A DNA stretch of 64,000 nucleotides, from the NCBI RefSeq assembly GCF_006716185.1, contig NZ_VFOP01000001.1:2294001-2358000 (forward strand), read 5' to 3'. The translations under genes were made by a program, and so were the position numbers. The notes beneath the pieces are model-generated. The model was not told the DNA's origin. It did not search any database and was given only the letters and a program-made list of their open reading frames with translations. The stretch comes from Ornithinicoccus hortensis (GTDB lineage: Bacteria > Actinomycetota > Actinomycetes > Actinomycetales > Dermatophilaceae). Of the stretch, positions 39,809-49,440 are shown piece after piece; within the stretch, counting starts at the first letter, position 1, and the number at the start of each line of letters is the position of its first letter.

Positions 39809-41616
39809 GCAGCGCCCCGAAGACCGCCCCGGGCGGCGACACCCGGATCGAGAGCACCTCGGACCTGGGCACCATGGCGACTCTCCGGCGCGGCCTCGAG
39901 CTGTCGCCGGAGCTGCGCAAGGGCATCGGCGTCACGGCTCTGCTGGCGGTCATCACCACGGTGGGGCGCGTGGTCATCCCGTTCGTGGTGCAGCAGGTCA
40001 CCGACCACGGCATCCTGGCCGAGGGCGGCCCGGACCTGCAGTTCGTGATCGTCGCGGTGCTGCTCGCGGCCGCCGTGGTGTCCGTCACCAGCTTCTGCCA
40101 GTTCCTGGTGAACTACCGGCTGTTCAAGGCGGCCGAGTCCGGGCTGGCGACGCTGCGGTTGCACGCCTTCCGGCACATCCACGACCTGTCGGTGCTCACG
40201 CAGAGCACGGAGCGGCGGGGATCGCTGGTCTCCCGGGTCACCAGCGACGTCGACACGATCTCCATGTTCGTGCAGTTCGGCGGGCTGATGCTGCTGATCT
40301 CGACCGCCCAGATCGTGCTGGCCACCGTGCTGATGCTGGTCTACAGCCCGATTCTGGCCGGGGTCGTCTACGCCTGCTTCCTGCCGCTGGCGATCCTGAT
40401 CCGCTGGTTCCAGCCGATGCTCGGCCGCGCCTACGGCGCCGTCCGCGCCCGGGTCGGGGAGATGCTCGGCGCGGTGTCGGAGTCCATCGTGGGTGCCGTC
40501 ACCATCCGGGCCTACGGGGTCGAGGACCGCACGGCGGAGCGGATCGACCGGGCCATCGAGAGCCACCGCAAGTCGGCCATCACCGCCCAGATCCGGTCGG
40601 TCACGGCCTTCGTGTCGGGGCAGGCCTTCGCCGGGCTCACCCTGGCCATCGTCCTGGTCGTCGGCACGGTGCTGGCCGTCGACGGTCGGGTCAGCCTCGG
40701 GGAGCTGCTCGCCTTCCTCTTCCTGGTCAACCTGTTCACCCAGCCGGTGCTGATGGCCACCGAGATCCTCAACGAGCTGCAGAACGCCGTCGCCGGGTGG
40801 CGCCGGGTGATCGGGGTCATCGACACCCCGGCCGACGTGTCCGACCCGGAGGACGGGGTGGTCCTGGACCGGGGCCCGATCACCGTCGACTTCGAGGACG
40901 TCTCCTTCGCCTACCCGGGCGGGGACACCGTGCTGGAGGACGTGACCATCTCCTTCGCCCCCCGCAGCCGGGTCGCCATCGTGGGGGAGACCGGCTCCGG
41001 CAAGACCACGATGGCCAAGCTGCTGACCCGGCTGATGGACCCCACGGAAGGGCGCGTCCTGGTCGACGGTGTCGACCTGCGGGACATCGCGTTCCGCTCG
41101 TTGCGGCGCCGGATCGTGATGGTCCCCCAGGAGGGCTTCCTGTTCGACCAGCCGCTGGTGGACAACATCCGGTTCGGCCGTCCCGAGGCCAGCGACGAGG
41201 ACGTGCTGCTGGCGCTGACCGAGCTCGGCCTGGACGCCTGGTTGGAGACGCTGCCGCAGGGGCTGCAGACCCAGGTGGGCCAGCGCGGTGAGTCCCTGTC
41301 CGCGGGGGAGCGGCAGCTGGTCGCGATCGCCCGGGCCTACCTGGCCGACCCGGACCTGCTGGTCCTCGACGAGGCGACCAGCGCGGTGGACCCGTCCACC
41401 GAGGTGCGGATCCAACGGGCCCTGGAAGGGCTCACCCGGGGGCGCACGTCGGTGGCGATCGCGCACCGGCTGTCCACCGCCGAGGCCGCCGACGTGGTGG
41501 TCGTGGTCGACCGCGGCCGTATCGTCGAGGTAGGTCCGCACACCGACCTGGTCGGGCGCGGCGGCGTCTACACCCGGATGCACGCCTCCTGGGCGGCGCA
41601 GCAGAGGAGCGGATGA
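39805..41616 (+). CDS. Heterodimeric ABC exporter subunit 2
   Basis: A 603-residue half-transporter with an ABC export membrane domain and an intact ATPase core: GETGSGKTT Walker A, LLVLDEATSAVD with the catalytic Glu, and AIAHRLST with the H-loop His. Its signature is LSAGERQ rather than LSGGQ; in a heterodimer this weak signature faces the degenerate Walker B of subunit 1, and the LSGGQ of subunit 1 completes the active site here. The 4-base overlap enforces paired synthesis. The Trp-operon membrane protein begins one base after its stop. Confidence 0.9.
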   Translation: MSSAPKTAPGGDTRIESTSDLGTMATLRRGLELSPELRKGIGVTALLAVITTVGRVVIPFVVQQVTDHGILAEGGPDLQFVIVAVLLAAAVVSVTSFCQFLVNYRLFKAAESGLATLRLHAFRHIHDLSVLTQSTERRGSLVSRVTSDVDTISMFVQFGGLMLLISTAQIVLATVLMLVYSPILAGVVYACFLPLAILIRWFQPMLGRAYGAVRARVGEMLGAVSESIVGAVTIRAYGVEDRTAERIDRAIESHRKSAITAQIRSVTAFVSGQAFAGLTLAIVLVVGTVLAVDGRVSLGELLAFLFLVNLFTQPVLMATEILNELQNAVAGWRRVIGVIDTPADVSDPEDGVVLDRGPITVDFEDVSFAYPGGDTVLEDVTISFAPRSRVAIVGETGSGKTTMAKLLTRLMDPTEGRVLVDGVDLRDIAFRSLRRRIVMVPQEGFLFDQPLVDNIRFGRPEASDEDVLLALTELGLDAWLETLPQGLQTQVGQRGESLSAGERQLVAIARAYLADPDLLVLDEATSAVDPSTEVRIQRALEGLTRGRTSVAIAHRLSTAEAADVVVVVDRGRIVEVGPHTDLVGRGGVYTRMHASWAAQQRSG

Positions 41617-41617
41617 G

Positions 41618-42298
41618 ATGAGGTCGCGGCTGGTGGCGCGGGGCTGGTTCCTCGCGGCGCTGCTCGGCGTCCTCGTCCTGCTCATCGGATCCGCCCGCCC
41701 CTGGGTGCACGCCCGCTCCGAGGACGCGGTCGTCGGCGCCGCGAGCCTCACCGTCACCGGCAGCGAGCTGAGCCCCGCCGTGCCGGCGGCGGCGCTGCTG
41801 GCCGGTGCCGCGGTGCTCGCCGGACTGGTGGGCTCGGCCGTGGTGCGCCGACTCGCCGGTGTGTGCCTGGTACTCGCGGCGGTGGTCGCCGGCGTCCCGG
41901 TCCTCGGCCTCCTGCGCGACCCGGCCGCCGCGGCCGGACCCGTGCTCGCGGAGCGGACCGCCATCACCGGCGCGGCCGAGGGGACCCGGCAGGTCCAGGC
42001 CGAGGTCACCTGGGTGGTCTACGCCGCCCTGCTCGCCGTGCTGTGCCTGGCCGTCGCGGGTCTACTCCGGCTGCTCCCGGTGGCCGCCGGTCAGCGGCCG
42101 GGCACCGTGGTCGGGGGCGGGGGACCCTCCGGGGACGGTGGGGAGAACCGCCCGGTCGCCGACCACGGGGACACGCCCCGGGACGGCTATGGCAGTGCCG
42201 CGTGGGAGCAACTGTCCGCCGGGGAGGACCCCACGGCCGACGGTCCGGCAGGGGAGGCCGGCGACGGACCCGGGGAGCAGGCTCCGCCCCGGGGCTGA
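41618..42298 (+). CDS. Trp biosynthesis-associated membrane protein (TIGR02234)
   Basis: A 226-residue membrane protein of the family found beside trp genes in actinobacteria. Four hydrophobic segments are visible: FLAALLGVLVLLIGS, AALLAGAAVLAGLVG, LAGVCLVLAAVVAGV and VVYAALLAVLCLAVAG; SARPWVHA follows the first. A 65-residue Gly/Asp-rich tail is probably disordered. Function is unknown. It usually follows trpE; no trpE is in this window, where an ABC exporter precedes it instead. Confidence 0.82.
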   Translation: MRSRLVARGWFLAALLGVLVLLIGSARPWVHARSEDAVVGAASLTVTGSELSPAVPAAALLAGAAVLAGLVGSAVVRRLAGVCLVLAAVVAGVPVLGLLRDPAAAAGPVLAERTAITGAAEGTRQVQAEVTWVVYAALLAVLCLAVAGLLRLLPVAAGQRPGTVVGGGGPSGDGGENRPVADHGDTPRDGYGSAAWEQLSAGEDPTADGPAGEAGDGPGEQAPPRG

Positions 42299-42393
42299 CG
42301 CCGCCCCGCCCATCGGCGAGGCCGGTGTGCCCCGGCCCTCCTGACCTGGCACAATGAGCACGCCCGCCCCACACCCCGAAGGAGCCCCCTGCC

Positions 42394-42600
42394 ATGAGCG
42401 AATCCGGACACGGTCACTCGACTGCCGCCTGGACCGGAGTCACCGTGCTGATGGTGGCCGCCCTGGTGCTCGGGCTGGGCGTCCTGCTGAACCTGCCCTG
42501 GGCACTCTGGGTGGGGTCCGCGCTCGCGGTCGTCGGCGCCCTGGCCTGGTACGGACTGCATGCTGCCGGGTACGGCGAGGAGTGGGAGAGCAAGCACTGA
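42394..42600 (+). CDS. HGxxPAAW-type small membrane protein
   Basis: A 68-residue protein with two hydrophobic segments (TVLMVAALVLGLGVLLN and WVGSALAVVGALAWYGLHAAGY). The N-terminal HGHSTAAW matches the HGxxPAAW motif except Thr for Pro. The family is conserved between trpE and trpC in actinobacteria and has no assigned role. ATG preceded by GAAGGAG at 9 bases. Confidence 0.85.
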   Translation: MSESGHGHSTAAWTGVTVLMVAALVLGLGVLLNLPWALWVGSALAVVGALAWYGLHAAGYGEEWESKH

Positions 42601-42630
42601 CCCGCCCGGTCCGTCCCCAGCCGGCCGGTC

Positions 42631-42636
42631 TAGGCT
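42631..42636 (+). promoter_or_regulatory. -10 box of a leaderless promoter for trpC
   Basis: TAGGCT ends 6 bases before the GTG of trpC, with no ribosome binding site between. It would start a trpCBA-mauE-dsbA-lgt transcript. Confidence 0.5.
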
Positions 42637-42642
42637 GACGCG

Positions 42643-43449
42643 GTGACGACCGTGCTCGACCAGATCATCGCAGGGGTCTTGGAGGACCTTGCCGCGCGAC
42701 AGGACGCGCTGCCGCTGGCGGCCCTGCAGGACCGCGTCCGTGCGCTGCCACCGGCGCTGGACGCCGTGGCCGCCCTCGCACCCCGCCCCGGCATCCACCT
42801 GATCGCCGAGGTCAAGCGGCGCAGCCCCTCCAAGGGCGACCTGGCCCCGATCGGCGACCCCGCCGCACTGGCCCGTGCCTACCAGGAGGGCGGCGCGTCG
42901 GTGATCAGCGTGCTCACCGAACAGCGGCGCTTCGGCGGGTCGCTGGCGGACCTGCAGGCGGTGCGTGCGGCGGTGGACATCCCGGTCCTGCGCAAGGACT
43001 TCGTGGTCGAGGACTACCAGGTGTGGGAGGCCCGGGCGCACGGCGCCGACCTGGTGCTGCTCATCGTCGCGGCGCTGGACCAGGAGCGCCTCGTGTCACT
43101 GCTGGAGCTCACCGAGAGGCTGGGCATGGATGCCCTGGTGGAGTCGCACGACGAGGTCGAGGCCGAGCGCGCCGCCGCGGCGGGTGCCCGGATCATCGGC
43201 ATCAACACCCGGGACCTGCGGACCCTCGACGTCGACCGTGCCACCTTCGCCCGGGTGGCCCCGACGGTCCCCGCGGGGGTGCTGCTCGTGGCCGAGTCCG
43301 GTGTCCGGGGGCCCGAGGACGTCGCGGAGTATGCCGGGGCGGGGGCCGGTGTGGTCCTCGTCGGGGAGGCGCTGGTCACGGGGGGCGACCCCGTCGCCGG
43401 CGCCCGTGAGATCGTGCAGGTGCAGACCAGGGAAGGGATCAGGCCGTGA
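42643..43449 (+). CDS. trpC: Indole-3-glycerol phosphate synthase
   Basis: Closes the indole ring in tryptophan synthesis. The 268-residue TIM barrel shows [14 protein letters not shown] (catalytic Lys), [45 protein letters not shown] and VAESGV. GTG start at leaderless spacing; the stop overlaps trpB by 4 bases. Confidence 0.97.
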   Translation: MTTVLDQIIAGVLEDLAARQDALPLAALQDRVRALPPALDAVAALAPRPGIHLIAEVKRRSPSKGDLAPIGDPAALARAYQEGGASVISVLTEQRRFGGSLADLQAVRAAVDIPVLRKDFVVEDYQVWEARAHGADLVLLIVAALDQERLVSLLELTERLGMDALVESHDEVEAERAAAAGARIIGINTRDLRTLDVDRATFARVAPTVPAGVLLVAESGVRGPEDVAEYAGAGAGVVLVGEALVTGGDPVAGAREIVQVQTREGIRP

Positions 43450-44651
43450 CGCAACAGGAGGCCGGACGGTTCGGCCGGTACGGGGGCCGCTACGTCCCCG
43501 AGGCGCTGGTGGCCGCCCTCGAGGAGCTGGACGCCGCACGCCTGGCGGCGATGCGCGACCCCGCCTTCCACCGGGAGCTGGCGCGGCTGCACAAGGACTA
43601 CACCGGCCGGCCGAGCCCGCTGACCGAGGCACCCCGCTTCGCCGAGCACGCCGGCGGCGCGCGGATCTTCCTCAAGCGGGAGGACCTGAATCACACCGGG
43701 TCGCACAAGATCAACAACGTGCTCGGGCAGGCGCTGCTGGCCCGCTCGATGGGCAAGACCCGGGTGATCGCCGAGACCGGAGCCGGGCAGCACGGGGTCG
43801 CCACCGCCACGGCCGCGGCCCTGCTGGGCCTGGAGTGCACGGTCTACATGGGCACGAAGGACACCGAGCGACAGGCTCTCAACGTGGCCCGGATGCGGCT
43901 GCTCGGGGCCGAGGTGGTCGCCGTGCCGACCGGGAGCGCCACCCTCAAGGACGCCATCAACGAGGCGATGCGCGACTGGGTCACCAACGTGGGGACGACG
44001 CACTACCTGCTGGGAACCGTCACCGGCCCGCACCCGTTCCCCACCCTCGTCCGCGACCTGCACGCCATCATCGGCGAGGAGACCTACGACCAGGTGCTCG
44101 AGCGGACCGGCCGGTTGCCGGACATCGTCTGCGCCTGCGTCGGCGGTGGGTCCAACGCGATGGGGATCTTCCACCGGTTCGTCGGTGAACCCTCGGTCCG
44201 GCTGGTCGGCTTCGAGGCCGGCGGGGAGGGCATCGAGTCCGGCAAGCACGCGGCCCGGTTCAGCACTGGCAGCCCGGGCGTGCTGCACGGGGCCGAAACC
44301 TACCTGCTCCAGGACGAGGACGGCCAGACCCTGGAGTCGCACTCCATCTCGGCCGGCCTGGACTACCCGTCCGTCGGGCCGGAGCACTCCTACCTGCGCG
44401 ACAGCGGCCGGGCGGAGTACCAGCCGGTGACCGACCGGGAGGCGATGGAGGCCTTCCAGCTGCTCTGCCGGACCGAGGGCATCATCCCGGCGCTGGAGAG
44501 CGCGCACGCCCTGGCCGGGGCCCTCCGGCTCGGCCGGGAGTCCACCCCCGGCACCGTCATCGTGGTCAGCCTGTCGGGTCGGGGGGACAAGGACGTGGAC
44601 ACCGCCGCGAAGTGGTTCGACCTGGTCGACGAGGAGGGGAACGCCCGATGA
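43446..44651 (+). CDS. trpB: Tryptophan synthase beta chain
   Basis: PLP enzyme joining indole and serine. The 401-residue protein has [13 protein letters not shown], the PLP lysine region [31 protein letters not shown], and the phosphate-binding [13 protein letters not shown]. It starts with GTGA overlap on trpC and ends with ATGA overlap on trpA, keeping the alpha2-beta2 complex in balance. Confidence 0.98.
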   Translation: MTQQEAGRFGRYGGRYVPEALVAALEELDAARLAAMRDPAFHRELARLHKDYTGRPSPLTEAPRFAEHAGGARIFLKREDLNHTGSHKINNVLGQALLARSMGKTRVIAETGAGQHGVATATAAALLGLECTVYMGTKDTERQALNVARMRLLGAEVVAVPTGSATLKDAINEAMRDWVTNVGTTHYLLGTVTGPHPFPTLVRDLHAIIGEETYDQVLERTGRLPDIVCACVGGGSNAMGIFHRFVGEPSVRLVGFEAGGEGIESGKHAARFSTGSPGVLHGAETYLLQDEDGQTLESHSISAGLDYPSVGPEHSYLRDSGRAEYQPVTDREAMEAFQLLCRTEGIIPALESAHALAGALRLGRESTPGTVIVVSLSGRGDKDVDTAAKWFDLVDEEGNAR

Positions 44652-45433
44652 GCGCACTGGACCAGGTCTTCGCGACCTGCCGCGAGGAGAACCGTGCGGC
44701 CCTGGTGGCCTACCTGCCCGCCGGATACCCGGACATGGGCGGCTCCATCAGGGCGGTCCGGGCGGTCGTCGACGCCGGCGCCGACATCGTCGAGGTCGGG
44801 GTCCCCTACACGGACCCGCTGATGGACGGCCCCGTCATCCAGTCCGCGGCCGAGCAGGCGCTCGCGGGAGGCTTCCGGTTCGCCCAGCTGCTCGGGTGCG
44901 TGCGCGCAGTCGCCGAGGCGGGCGCGGTACCGGTGGTGATGAGCTACTGGAACCCCGTGCTGCGGTATGGCGTGGAGCGCTTCGCCGCCGACCTGGCCGA
45001 GGCCGGCGGCGCCGGGCTGATCACCCCCGACCTGATCCCGGACGAGGCGGGGGCCTGGCGGGCAGCGGCACAGGAGCACGGGGTCGACCCCATCTTCCTG
45101 GTGGCGCCCAGCTCCACCGACGCGCGGCTGCAGATGACCGTGCAGGCCTGTCGGGGGTTCGTCTACGTCGCCTCCACGATGGGCGTCACCGGGGTGCGGG
45201 GCACCGTGTCGGACAGCGCGACCACCCTCGTGGAACGGACCCGCCGGGTCACCGACCTGCCGTTGTGCGTCGGGCTGGGCGTCTCGACCGGGGAGCAGGC
45301 GGCGCAGGTCGCCGGCTACGCCGACGGCGTCATCGTCGGCTCCGCCCTGGTCAAGGCCCTGGGTGATGACCCGACCGGCGCCGCCCTGCACGCCCTGACG
45401 ACCGAGCTGGCCGCCGGCGTCCGAGCCCGATGA
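44648..45433 (+). CDS. trpA: Tryptophan synthase alpha chain
   Basis: Cleaves indole-3-glycerol phosphate and channels indole to TrpB. The 261-residue TIM barrel has [11 protein letters not shown], the catalytic [17 protein letters not shown] (Glu and Asp), [11 protein letters not shown] and the phosphate-binding [11 protein letters not shown]. The usual IPFSDP is VPYTDP, a conservative variant. Its stop overlaps the mauE-like start as ATGA. Confidence 0.97.
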   Translation: MSALDQVFATCREENRAALVAYLPAGYPDMGGSIRAVRAVVDAGADIVEVGVPYTDPLMDGPVIQSAAEQALAGGFRFAQLLGCVRAVAEAGAVPVVMSYWNPVLRYGVERFAADLAEAGGAGLITPDLIPDEAGAWRAAAQEHGVDPIFLVAPSSTDARLQMTVQACRGFVYVASTMGVTGVRGTVSDSATTLVERTRRVTDLPLCVGLGVSTGEQAAQVAGYADGVIVGSALVKALGDDPTGAALHALTTELAAGVRAR

Positions 45434-45930
45434 ACCGGGACCGGGCGCTCGGCCTCGTCGGCCTGGTGGCCCGGTTGCTCCTCGGCGGGGTGCTGCTGGT
45501 AGCCGGCTGGCTCAAGGTCCGGGACCTGACCGGGTCGGCCCAGTCCGTCGTCGCCTACGAGCTGTTCCCCTACGAGATCTCCCGGATGGTGGGCACGATG
45601 CTCCCGGTCCTGGAGATCGCGCTCGGCCTGCTGTTGATCCTGGGCCTGTTCACCCGGGTCAGCGCCGCGCTCGGCGGCCTGCTGATGATCGTCTTCATCG
45701 CCGGGATCGTCTCCGCCTGGGCGCGCGGCCTGAGCATCGACTGCGGGTGCTTCGGCACCGGTGGGCCGGTGACCCCGGGCCAAGAGCAGTACCTGCCGGA
45801 GATCCTGCGCGACCTCGGACTGGCGGTGGCCGCGGGGTGGCTGGTCGTGCGCCCGGGCACTCCGTGGGCCCTCGACGCGTTGCTCCCACAGTCCACCCCC
45901 AGCACGTCCCACACCGAGAGGATCTCCTGA
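45430..45930 (+). CDS. MauE/DoxX family redox membrane protein
   Basis: A 166-residue four-helix membrane protein (LVARLLLGGVLLVAGWLKV, LEIALGLLLILGLF, GLLMIVFIAGIVSAWA, LRDLGLAVAAGWLVV). The SIDCGCFGTGG loop between helices carries the cysteine pair typical of MauE-like proteins. These assist extracytoplasmic thiol chemistry with a DsbA-like partner, which is encoded directly downstream. Coupled to trpA by ATGA, although the pathways are unrelated. Confidence 0.82.
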   Translation: MNRDRALGLVGLVARLLLGGVLLVAGWLKVRDLTGSAQSVVAYELFPYEISRMVGTMLPVLEIALGLLLILGLFTRVSAALGGLLMIVFIAGIVSAWARGLSIDCGCFGTGGPVTPGQEQYLPEILRDLGLAVAAGWLVVRPGTPWALDALLPQSTPSTSHTERIS

Positions 45931-46697
45931 TGCCCCGCCCCCCTGCCCCCAAGGTCCCGCAGCAGCCGTCCGGGCCGTCCCGCGTGCTCGTCGGCGGGGT
46001 CGTCGTGGTGCTGGTCGCCATCGTCGCGGTCGTCGTCTACCTGGCCACCCGGGGGGACGGGGTGACCACCGAGGCCGGGACGGGTGACTTCACCCGCGCC
46101 GAGAACGGGTCGGCCAACTCGCTCAGCGAGGGTCGCGGGGTCCTGGTCAGCGAGGGCGAGGGCAAGCCCCAGGTCCACGTCTACGTGGACTTCCAGTGCC
46201 CCTGGTGCGGCAAGCTGGAGAACTCATCCGGTGCCGCGTTCACCGAGGCCGCGGAGTCCGGGGACATCGGCCTGGTCACCACGGTGATGTCGTTCCTGGA
46301 CGGCAAGCTGCGCAACGACTCCTCGACCCGGGCGGCCAACGCCGCCCTCTGCGCCGACGACGCCGGTGCCTTCTCGGCATACCAGGCGCTCGTCTTCGCC
46401 AACCAGCCCGCCCAGGAGGGGGTCGGCTTCACTGACGACCAACTGCTCCAGTTCGCCCAGGAGGCCGGGATCGAGGGCGATGACCTCGACACCTTCTCCT
46501 CCTGCATGGCCCCGGGAGAGGACGGCGAGCTCACCTACGGCGACTACGTGGCCGAGATGCAGGAGCGGTCCAACCGGGACAACATCACCGGAAGCCCCCG
46601 GGTGCTGATCGACGGTGAGGAGATCTCGGAGGACGAGATGAACCTGCTGATGACCGACCCCAACTCCCTCGCCACGGTGCTCGAGGCGCACCGGTGA
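45930..46697 (+). CDS. Membrane-anchored DsbA-like thioredoxin-fold protein
   Basis: A 255-residue protein with a short basic N-terminus, one membrane anchor (LVGGVVVVLVAIVAVVVYLA, residues 20-39) and an extracytoplasmic thioredoxin-fold domain. The redox motif is CPWC at 90-93 in VYVDFQCPWCGK; the cis-Pro lies in ITGSPRVLIDG. Two more cysteines, ALCADDAG and SSCMAP, are spaced like the helical-insert pair of actinobacterial DsbA-like proteins. It likely makes or carries disulfides outside the membrane, with the MauE-like protein as electron partner. TGATG junction with mauE; GTGA overlap with lgt. Confidence 0.88.
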   Translation: MPRPPAPKVPQQPSGPSRVLVGGVVVVLVAIVAVVVYLATRGDGVTTEAGTGDFTRAENGSANSLSEGRGVLVSEGEGKPQVHVYVDFQCPWCGKLENSSGAAFTEAAESGDIGLVTTVMSFLDGKLRNDSSTRAANAALCADDAGAFSAYQALVFANQPAQEGVGFTDDQLLQFAQEAGIEGDDLDTFSSCMAPGEDGELTYGDYVAEMQERSNRDNITGSPRVLIDGEEISEDEMNLLMTDPNSLATVLEAHR

Positions 46698-47668
46698 CCG
46701 GTCTGGTGCTGCCCGCCTCGCTGCCCAGCCCCGTGACCGGGGTCTGGTGGCTGGGGCCGCTGCCCGTCCGGGCGTATGCGCTGTGCATCCTGCTCGGGAT
46801 CGTCGCCGCGATCTGGATCACCAGCCGGCGGATACGGGCCCGCGGCGGCACCGGACAGGAGATCTACGACATCGCCCTGTGGGCGATCATCCTCGGGATC
46901 CTGGGCGGACGTCTCTACCACGTGATCAGCAGCCCCCGGGCCTACTTCGGCCAGGACGGGAACATCGCCGACGTGGTCAAGATCTGGGAGGGGGGCCTGG
47001 GCATCTGGGGCGCGATCGCGCTCGGCGCGGTCGGGGCGTGGATCGGCTGCCGCCGGTACGGCCACAACTTCCTGGACATCGCCGACGCGATGGCCCCCGG
47101 CCTGCTGGTCGCCCAGGCGCTGGGCCGCTGGGGCAACTGGTTCAACAACGAGCTCTACGGCGGTCCGTCCGACGCCCCCTGGGCACTGACCATCCACCAG
47201 TGGGACCAGTCGGCGGGGGAGGCGGTCCGGGACGCCGACGGCAACGCCGTCGTGCTGGGCACCTTCCAGCCGACCTTCCTCTACGAGTCGCTGTGGTGCC
47301 TGCTGGTCGCGGGCGTCCTGCTCGTGCTCGACCGACGGTTCCGGTTCGCCCGCGGACAGGTGATCGCGCTCTACGTGATGGGGTACACCCTGGGCCGCCT
47401 GTTCTTCGAGCTGATGCGCACCGACCCGGCGGAGGTCGTCTTCGGCCAGCGGATCAACGTCTGGGTGTCCATCGGGGTCTTCCTGATCGGGCTGGCGATC
47501 TTCCTGGCGATGGGCCGGCGCAAGGACTACCCGGTGCGCGGTCCGGCCCTGGACCTCACCGTCCGGGACGAGGCGGAAGCCGAGGTCGACCACGGTGAGG
47601 GTGCGGCCGCGGTCGAGGAGGTCGGGCAGGACGCGGCACCCCGCGGCCGCAGCACCCGCAGCCCCTGA
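46694..47668 (+). CDS. lgt: Prolipoprotein diacylglyceryl transferase
   Basis: Transfers diacylglycerol to the lipobox Cys of prolipoproteins. The 324-residue membrane protein has VRAYALCILLGIVAAI, GGRLYHVISSP, WEGGLGIWGAIALG and the signature QALGRWGNWFNNELYGGPSD with the essential Arg. A 45-residue acidic/Ala-rich C-terminal tail is cytoplasmic. It would process the two lipoprotein-type binding proteins encoded in this window. The trp-mauE-dsbA-lgt chain ends here. Confidence 0.95.
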   Translation: MTGLVLPASLPSPVTGVWWLGPLPVRAYALCILLGIVAAIWITSRRIRARGGTGQEIYDIALWAIILGILGGRLYHVISSPRAYFGQDGNIADVVKIWEGGLGIWGAIALGAVGAWIGCRRYGHNFLDIADAMAPGLLVAQALGRWGNWFNNELYGGPSDAPWALTIHQWDQSAGEAVRDADGNAVVLGTFQPTFLYESLWCLLVAGVLLVLDRRFRFARGQVIALYVMGYTLGRLFFELMRTDPAEVVFGQRINVWVSIGVFLIGLAIFLAMGRRKDYPVRGPALDLTVRDEAEAEVDHGEGAAAVEEVGQDAAPRGRSTRSP

Positions 47669-47676
47669 CAGGGGCA

Positions 47677-47682
47677 TAGGCT
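47677..47682 (+). promoter_or_regulatory. -10 box of a leaderless promoter for pyk
   Basis: TAGGCT lies 7 bases before the ATG of pyk and 9 bases after the lgt stop, with no Shine-Dalgarno. Confidence 0.5.
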
Positions 47683-47689
47683 GGGCACC

Positions 47690-49138
47690 ATGCGTCGAGC
47701 CAAGATCGTGTGCACCCTGGGCCCTGCCACCTCCTCCTACGAACAGGTCCGTGCCCTGGTCGAGGCCGGCATGGACGTCGCCCGGATGAACATGTCCCAC
47801 GGGTCCCACGAGGACCATGACAGCAACTACCACCTGGTCCGCCAGGCCGGAGACGAGGCGCAGCACGCCGTGGCGGTCCTCGCCGACCTGCAGGGCCCCA
47901 AGATCCGGACCGGCACCTTCGCCGCGGGCGCCGTCGAGCTCGCCCCGGGGGAGCGGTTCGTCATCACCACCCGCGACGTGCCGGGCGACCGCCACGAGGT
48001 GGGCACCACCTACGCGGGGCTGCCCCAGGACGTCAAGCCCGGCCACGACCTGCTCATCGACGACGGCAAGATCCAGCTGACCGTCGACGAGGTCACCGAC
48101 ACCGACGTCATCTGCACGGTCGTGATCGGTGGCACGATCTCCAACCACAAGGGGATCAACCTGCCGGGCACGGCCGTCAGCGTCCCCGCCCTCAGCGAGA
48201 AGGACGCCGACGACCTGCGGTGGGCGCTGCGGACCCGGGTCGACCTGATCGCGCTGTCCTTCGTCCGCTCCGCGGCGGACATCGAGGACGTGCACCGGAT
48301 CATGGACGAAGAAGGCATCCGGCTGCCGGTCATCGCCAAGATCGAGAAGCCGCAGGCGGTCGACAACCTCGAGGAGATCATCGACGCCTTCGACGGCATC
48401 ATGGTCGCCCGCGGCGACCTGGGCGTCGAGCTCCCGCTGGAGGCGGTCCCGCTGGTGCAGAAGCGGGCCGTGGAGATCGCGCGGCGCAACGCCAAGCCGG
48501 TCATCGTCGCGACCCAGGTCCTGGAGTCGATGATCACCAACCCGCGCCCCACCCGGGCCGAGGCCAGCGACTGCGCCAACGCGGTGCTGGACGGTGCCGA
48601 CGCGATCATGCTGTCCGGGGAGACCAGTGTCGGCGAGTGGCCGATCAAGGCGGTCGAGGTGATGGCGCAGATCATCGAGAACGTGGAAGAACACGGCCTG
48701 GACCGGATCCAGCCGCTCGGCACCAACCCGCACACCACCAGCGGCGCGGTCACCAAGGCGGCCGCCGAGATCGCCGAGTTCCTCGCGGTCAAGTACATGG
48801 TGACGTTCACCCAGACCGGGGACTCGGCGCGGCGGATGTCGCGGCTGCGCTCGCACATCCCGATGTTGGCCTTCACCCCGGAGCCGGCGACCCGTTCCCA
48901 GCTCGCGGTCTCGTGGGGGGTCGAGACCTTCCTCACCCCGTTCGTGCAGCACACCGACGACATGGTGATGCAGGTCGACGAGGCGCTGGTCCGCGAGGCT
49001 CGCTGCGAGCAGGGCGAGATGGTGGTCATCGTGGCCGGGTCACCGCCCGGGGTGCCCGGTGGCACCAACGCCCTCCGGTTGCACCGGGTGGGCGACGCGG
49101 TCTCCGGCGTCGCGCCCGCCTACCGGACCGAGGGGTAG
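47690..49138 (+). CDS. pyk: Pyruvate kinase
   Basis: Converts phosphoenolpyruvate and ADP to pyruvate and ATP. The 482-residue protein has [34 protein letters not shown], the active-site [24 protein letters not shown] and [16 protein letters not shown]; the C-terminal allosteric domain is present ([19 protein letters not shown]). ATG with a leaderless-type -10 box. Confidence 0.97.
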   Translation: MRRAKIVCTLGPATSSYEQVRALVEAGMDVARMNMSHGSHEDHDSNYHLVRQAGDEAQHAVAVLADLQGPKIRTGTFAAGAVELAPGERFVITTRDVPGDRHEVGTTYAGLPQDVKPGHDLLIDDGKIQLTVDEVTDTDVICTVVIGGTISNHKGINLPGTAVSVPALSEKDADDLRWALRTRVDLIALSFVRSAADIEDVHRIMDEEGIRLPVIAKIEKPQAVDNLEEIIDAFDGIMVARGDLGVELPLEAVPLVQKRAVEIARRNAKPVIVATQVLESMITNPRPTRAEASDCANAVLDGADAIMLSGETSVGEWPIKAVEVMAQIIENVEEHGLDRIQPLGTNPHTTSGAVTKAAAEIAEFLAVKYMVTFTQTGDSARRMSRLRSHIPMLAFTPEPATRSQLAVSWGVETFLTPFVQHTDDMVMQVDEALVREARCEQGEMVVIVAGSPPGVPGGTNALRLHRVGDAVSGVAPAYRTEG

Positions 49139-49179
49139 CCCCTCGGTCCTCCGGGGCCGTCGCGCCGGGCGGAACAGGA

Positions 49180-49211
49180 CGCCGCCCGCCCTCGGAGGAG
49201 GACGGGCGGCG
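49180..49211. terminator. Bidirectional hairpin between pyk and tRNA-Leu
   Basis: CGCCGCCCG (49180-49188) pairs with CGGGCGGCG (49203-49211); an inner CTC-GAG extends it. It lies 41 bases after pyk and just beyond the 3' end of the reverse-strand tRNA, so it can serve both. Confidence 0.6.
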
Positions 49212-49218
49212 GGCTCGG

Positions 49219-49301
49219 TGCCGGGAGCGGGACTTGAACCCGCACGCCCTTTCGAGCAGAGCATTTTGAGTGCTCCGTGTCTGCCATTCCACCACCCCGG
49301 C
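49219..49301 (-). tRNA. tRNA-Leu (anticodon CAA)
   Basis: On the reverse strand an 83-base class II tRNA folds with acceptor GCCGGGG/TCCCGGC (one G-U pair), a D arm GGTGGAATGGCAGAC, anticodon stem GAGCA/TGCTC around loop CTCAAAA (anticodon CAA), a long variable arm with CTCGAAAGGGCG, and T arm GCGGGTTCAAGTCCCGC. Discriminator A is followed by CCG, so the CCA end is added post-transcriptionally. Confidence 0.95.
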
Positions 49302-49428
49302 AGGGCGACCGGAACAGCATACCGGGTGTGCCGGGGGATCCGGATCTCGCTGGGCGGATGTGATCTTTCGCACCACATCATGGGTCTTCCTTGGTGGTTT
49401 GCGGGGCGAGCCGGGCCCGGACAGCCGA

Positions 49429-49434
49429 TAGGCT
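49429..49434 (+). promoter_or_regulatory. -10 box of a leaderless promoter for pdtaR
   Basis: TAGGCT lies 6 bases before the GTG at 49441, with no Shine-Dalgarno. It supports the long N-terminal form of the protein. Confidence 0.5.
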
Positions 49435-49440
49435 GGTCCG

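Noticed and set aside
42601-42642. T-box or Trp leader peptide before trpC
   Set aside because: The gap is about 40 bases and the -10 box lies 6 bases from the start, leaving no leader RNA.
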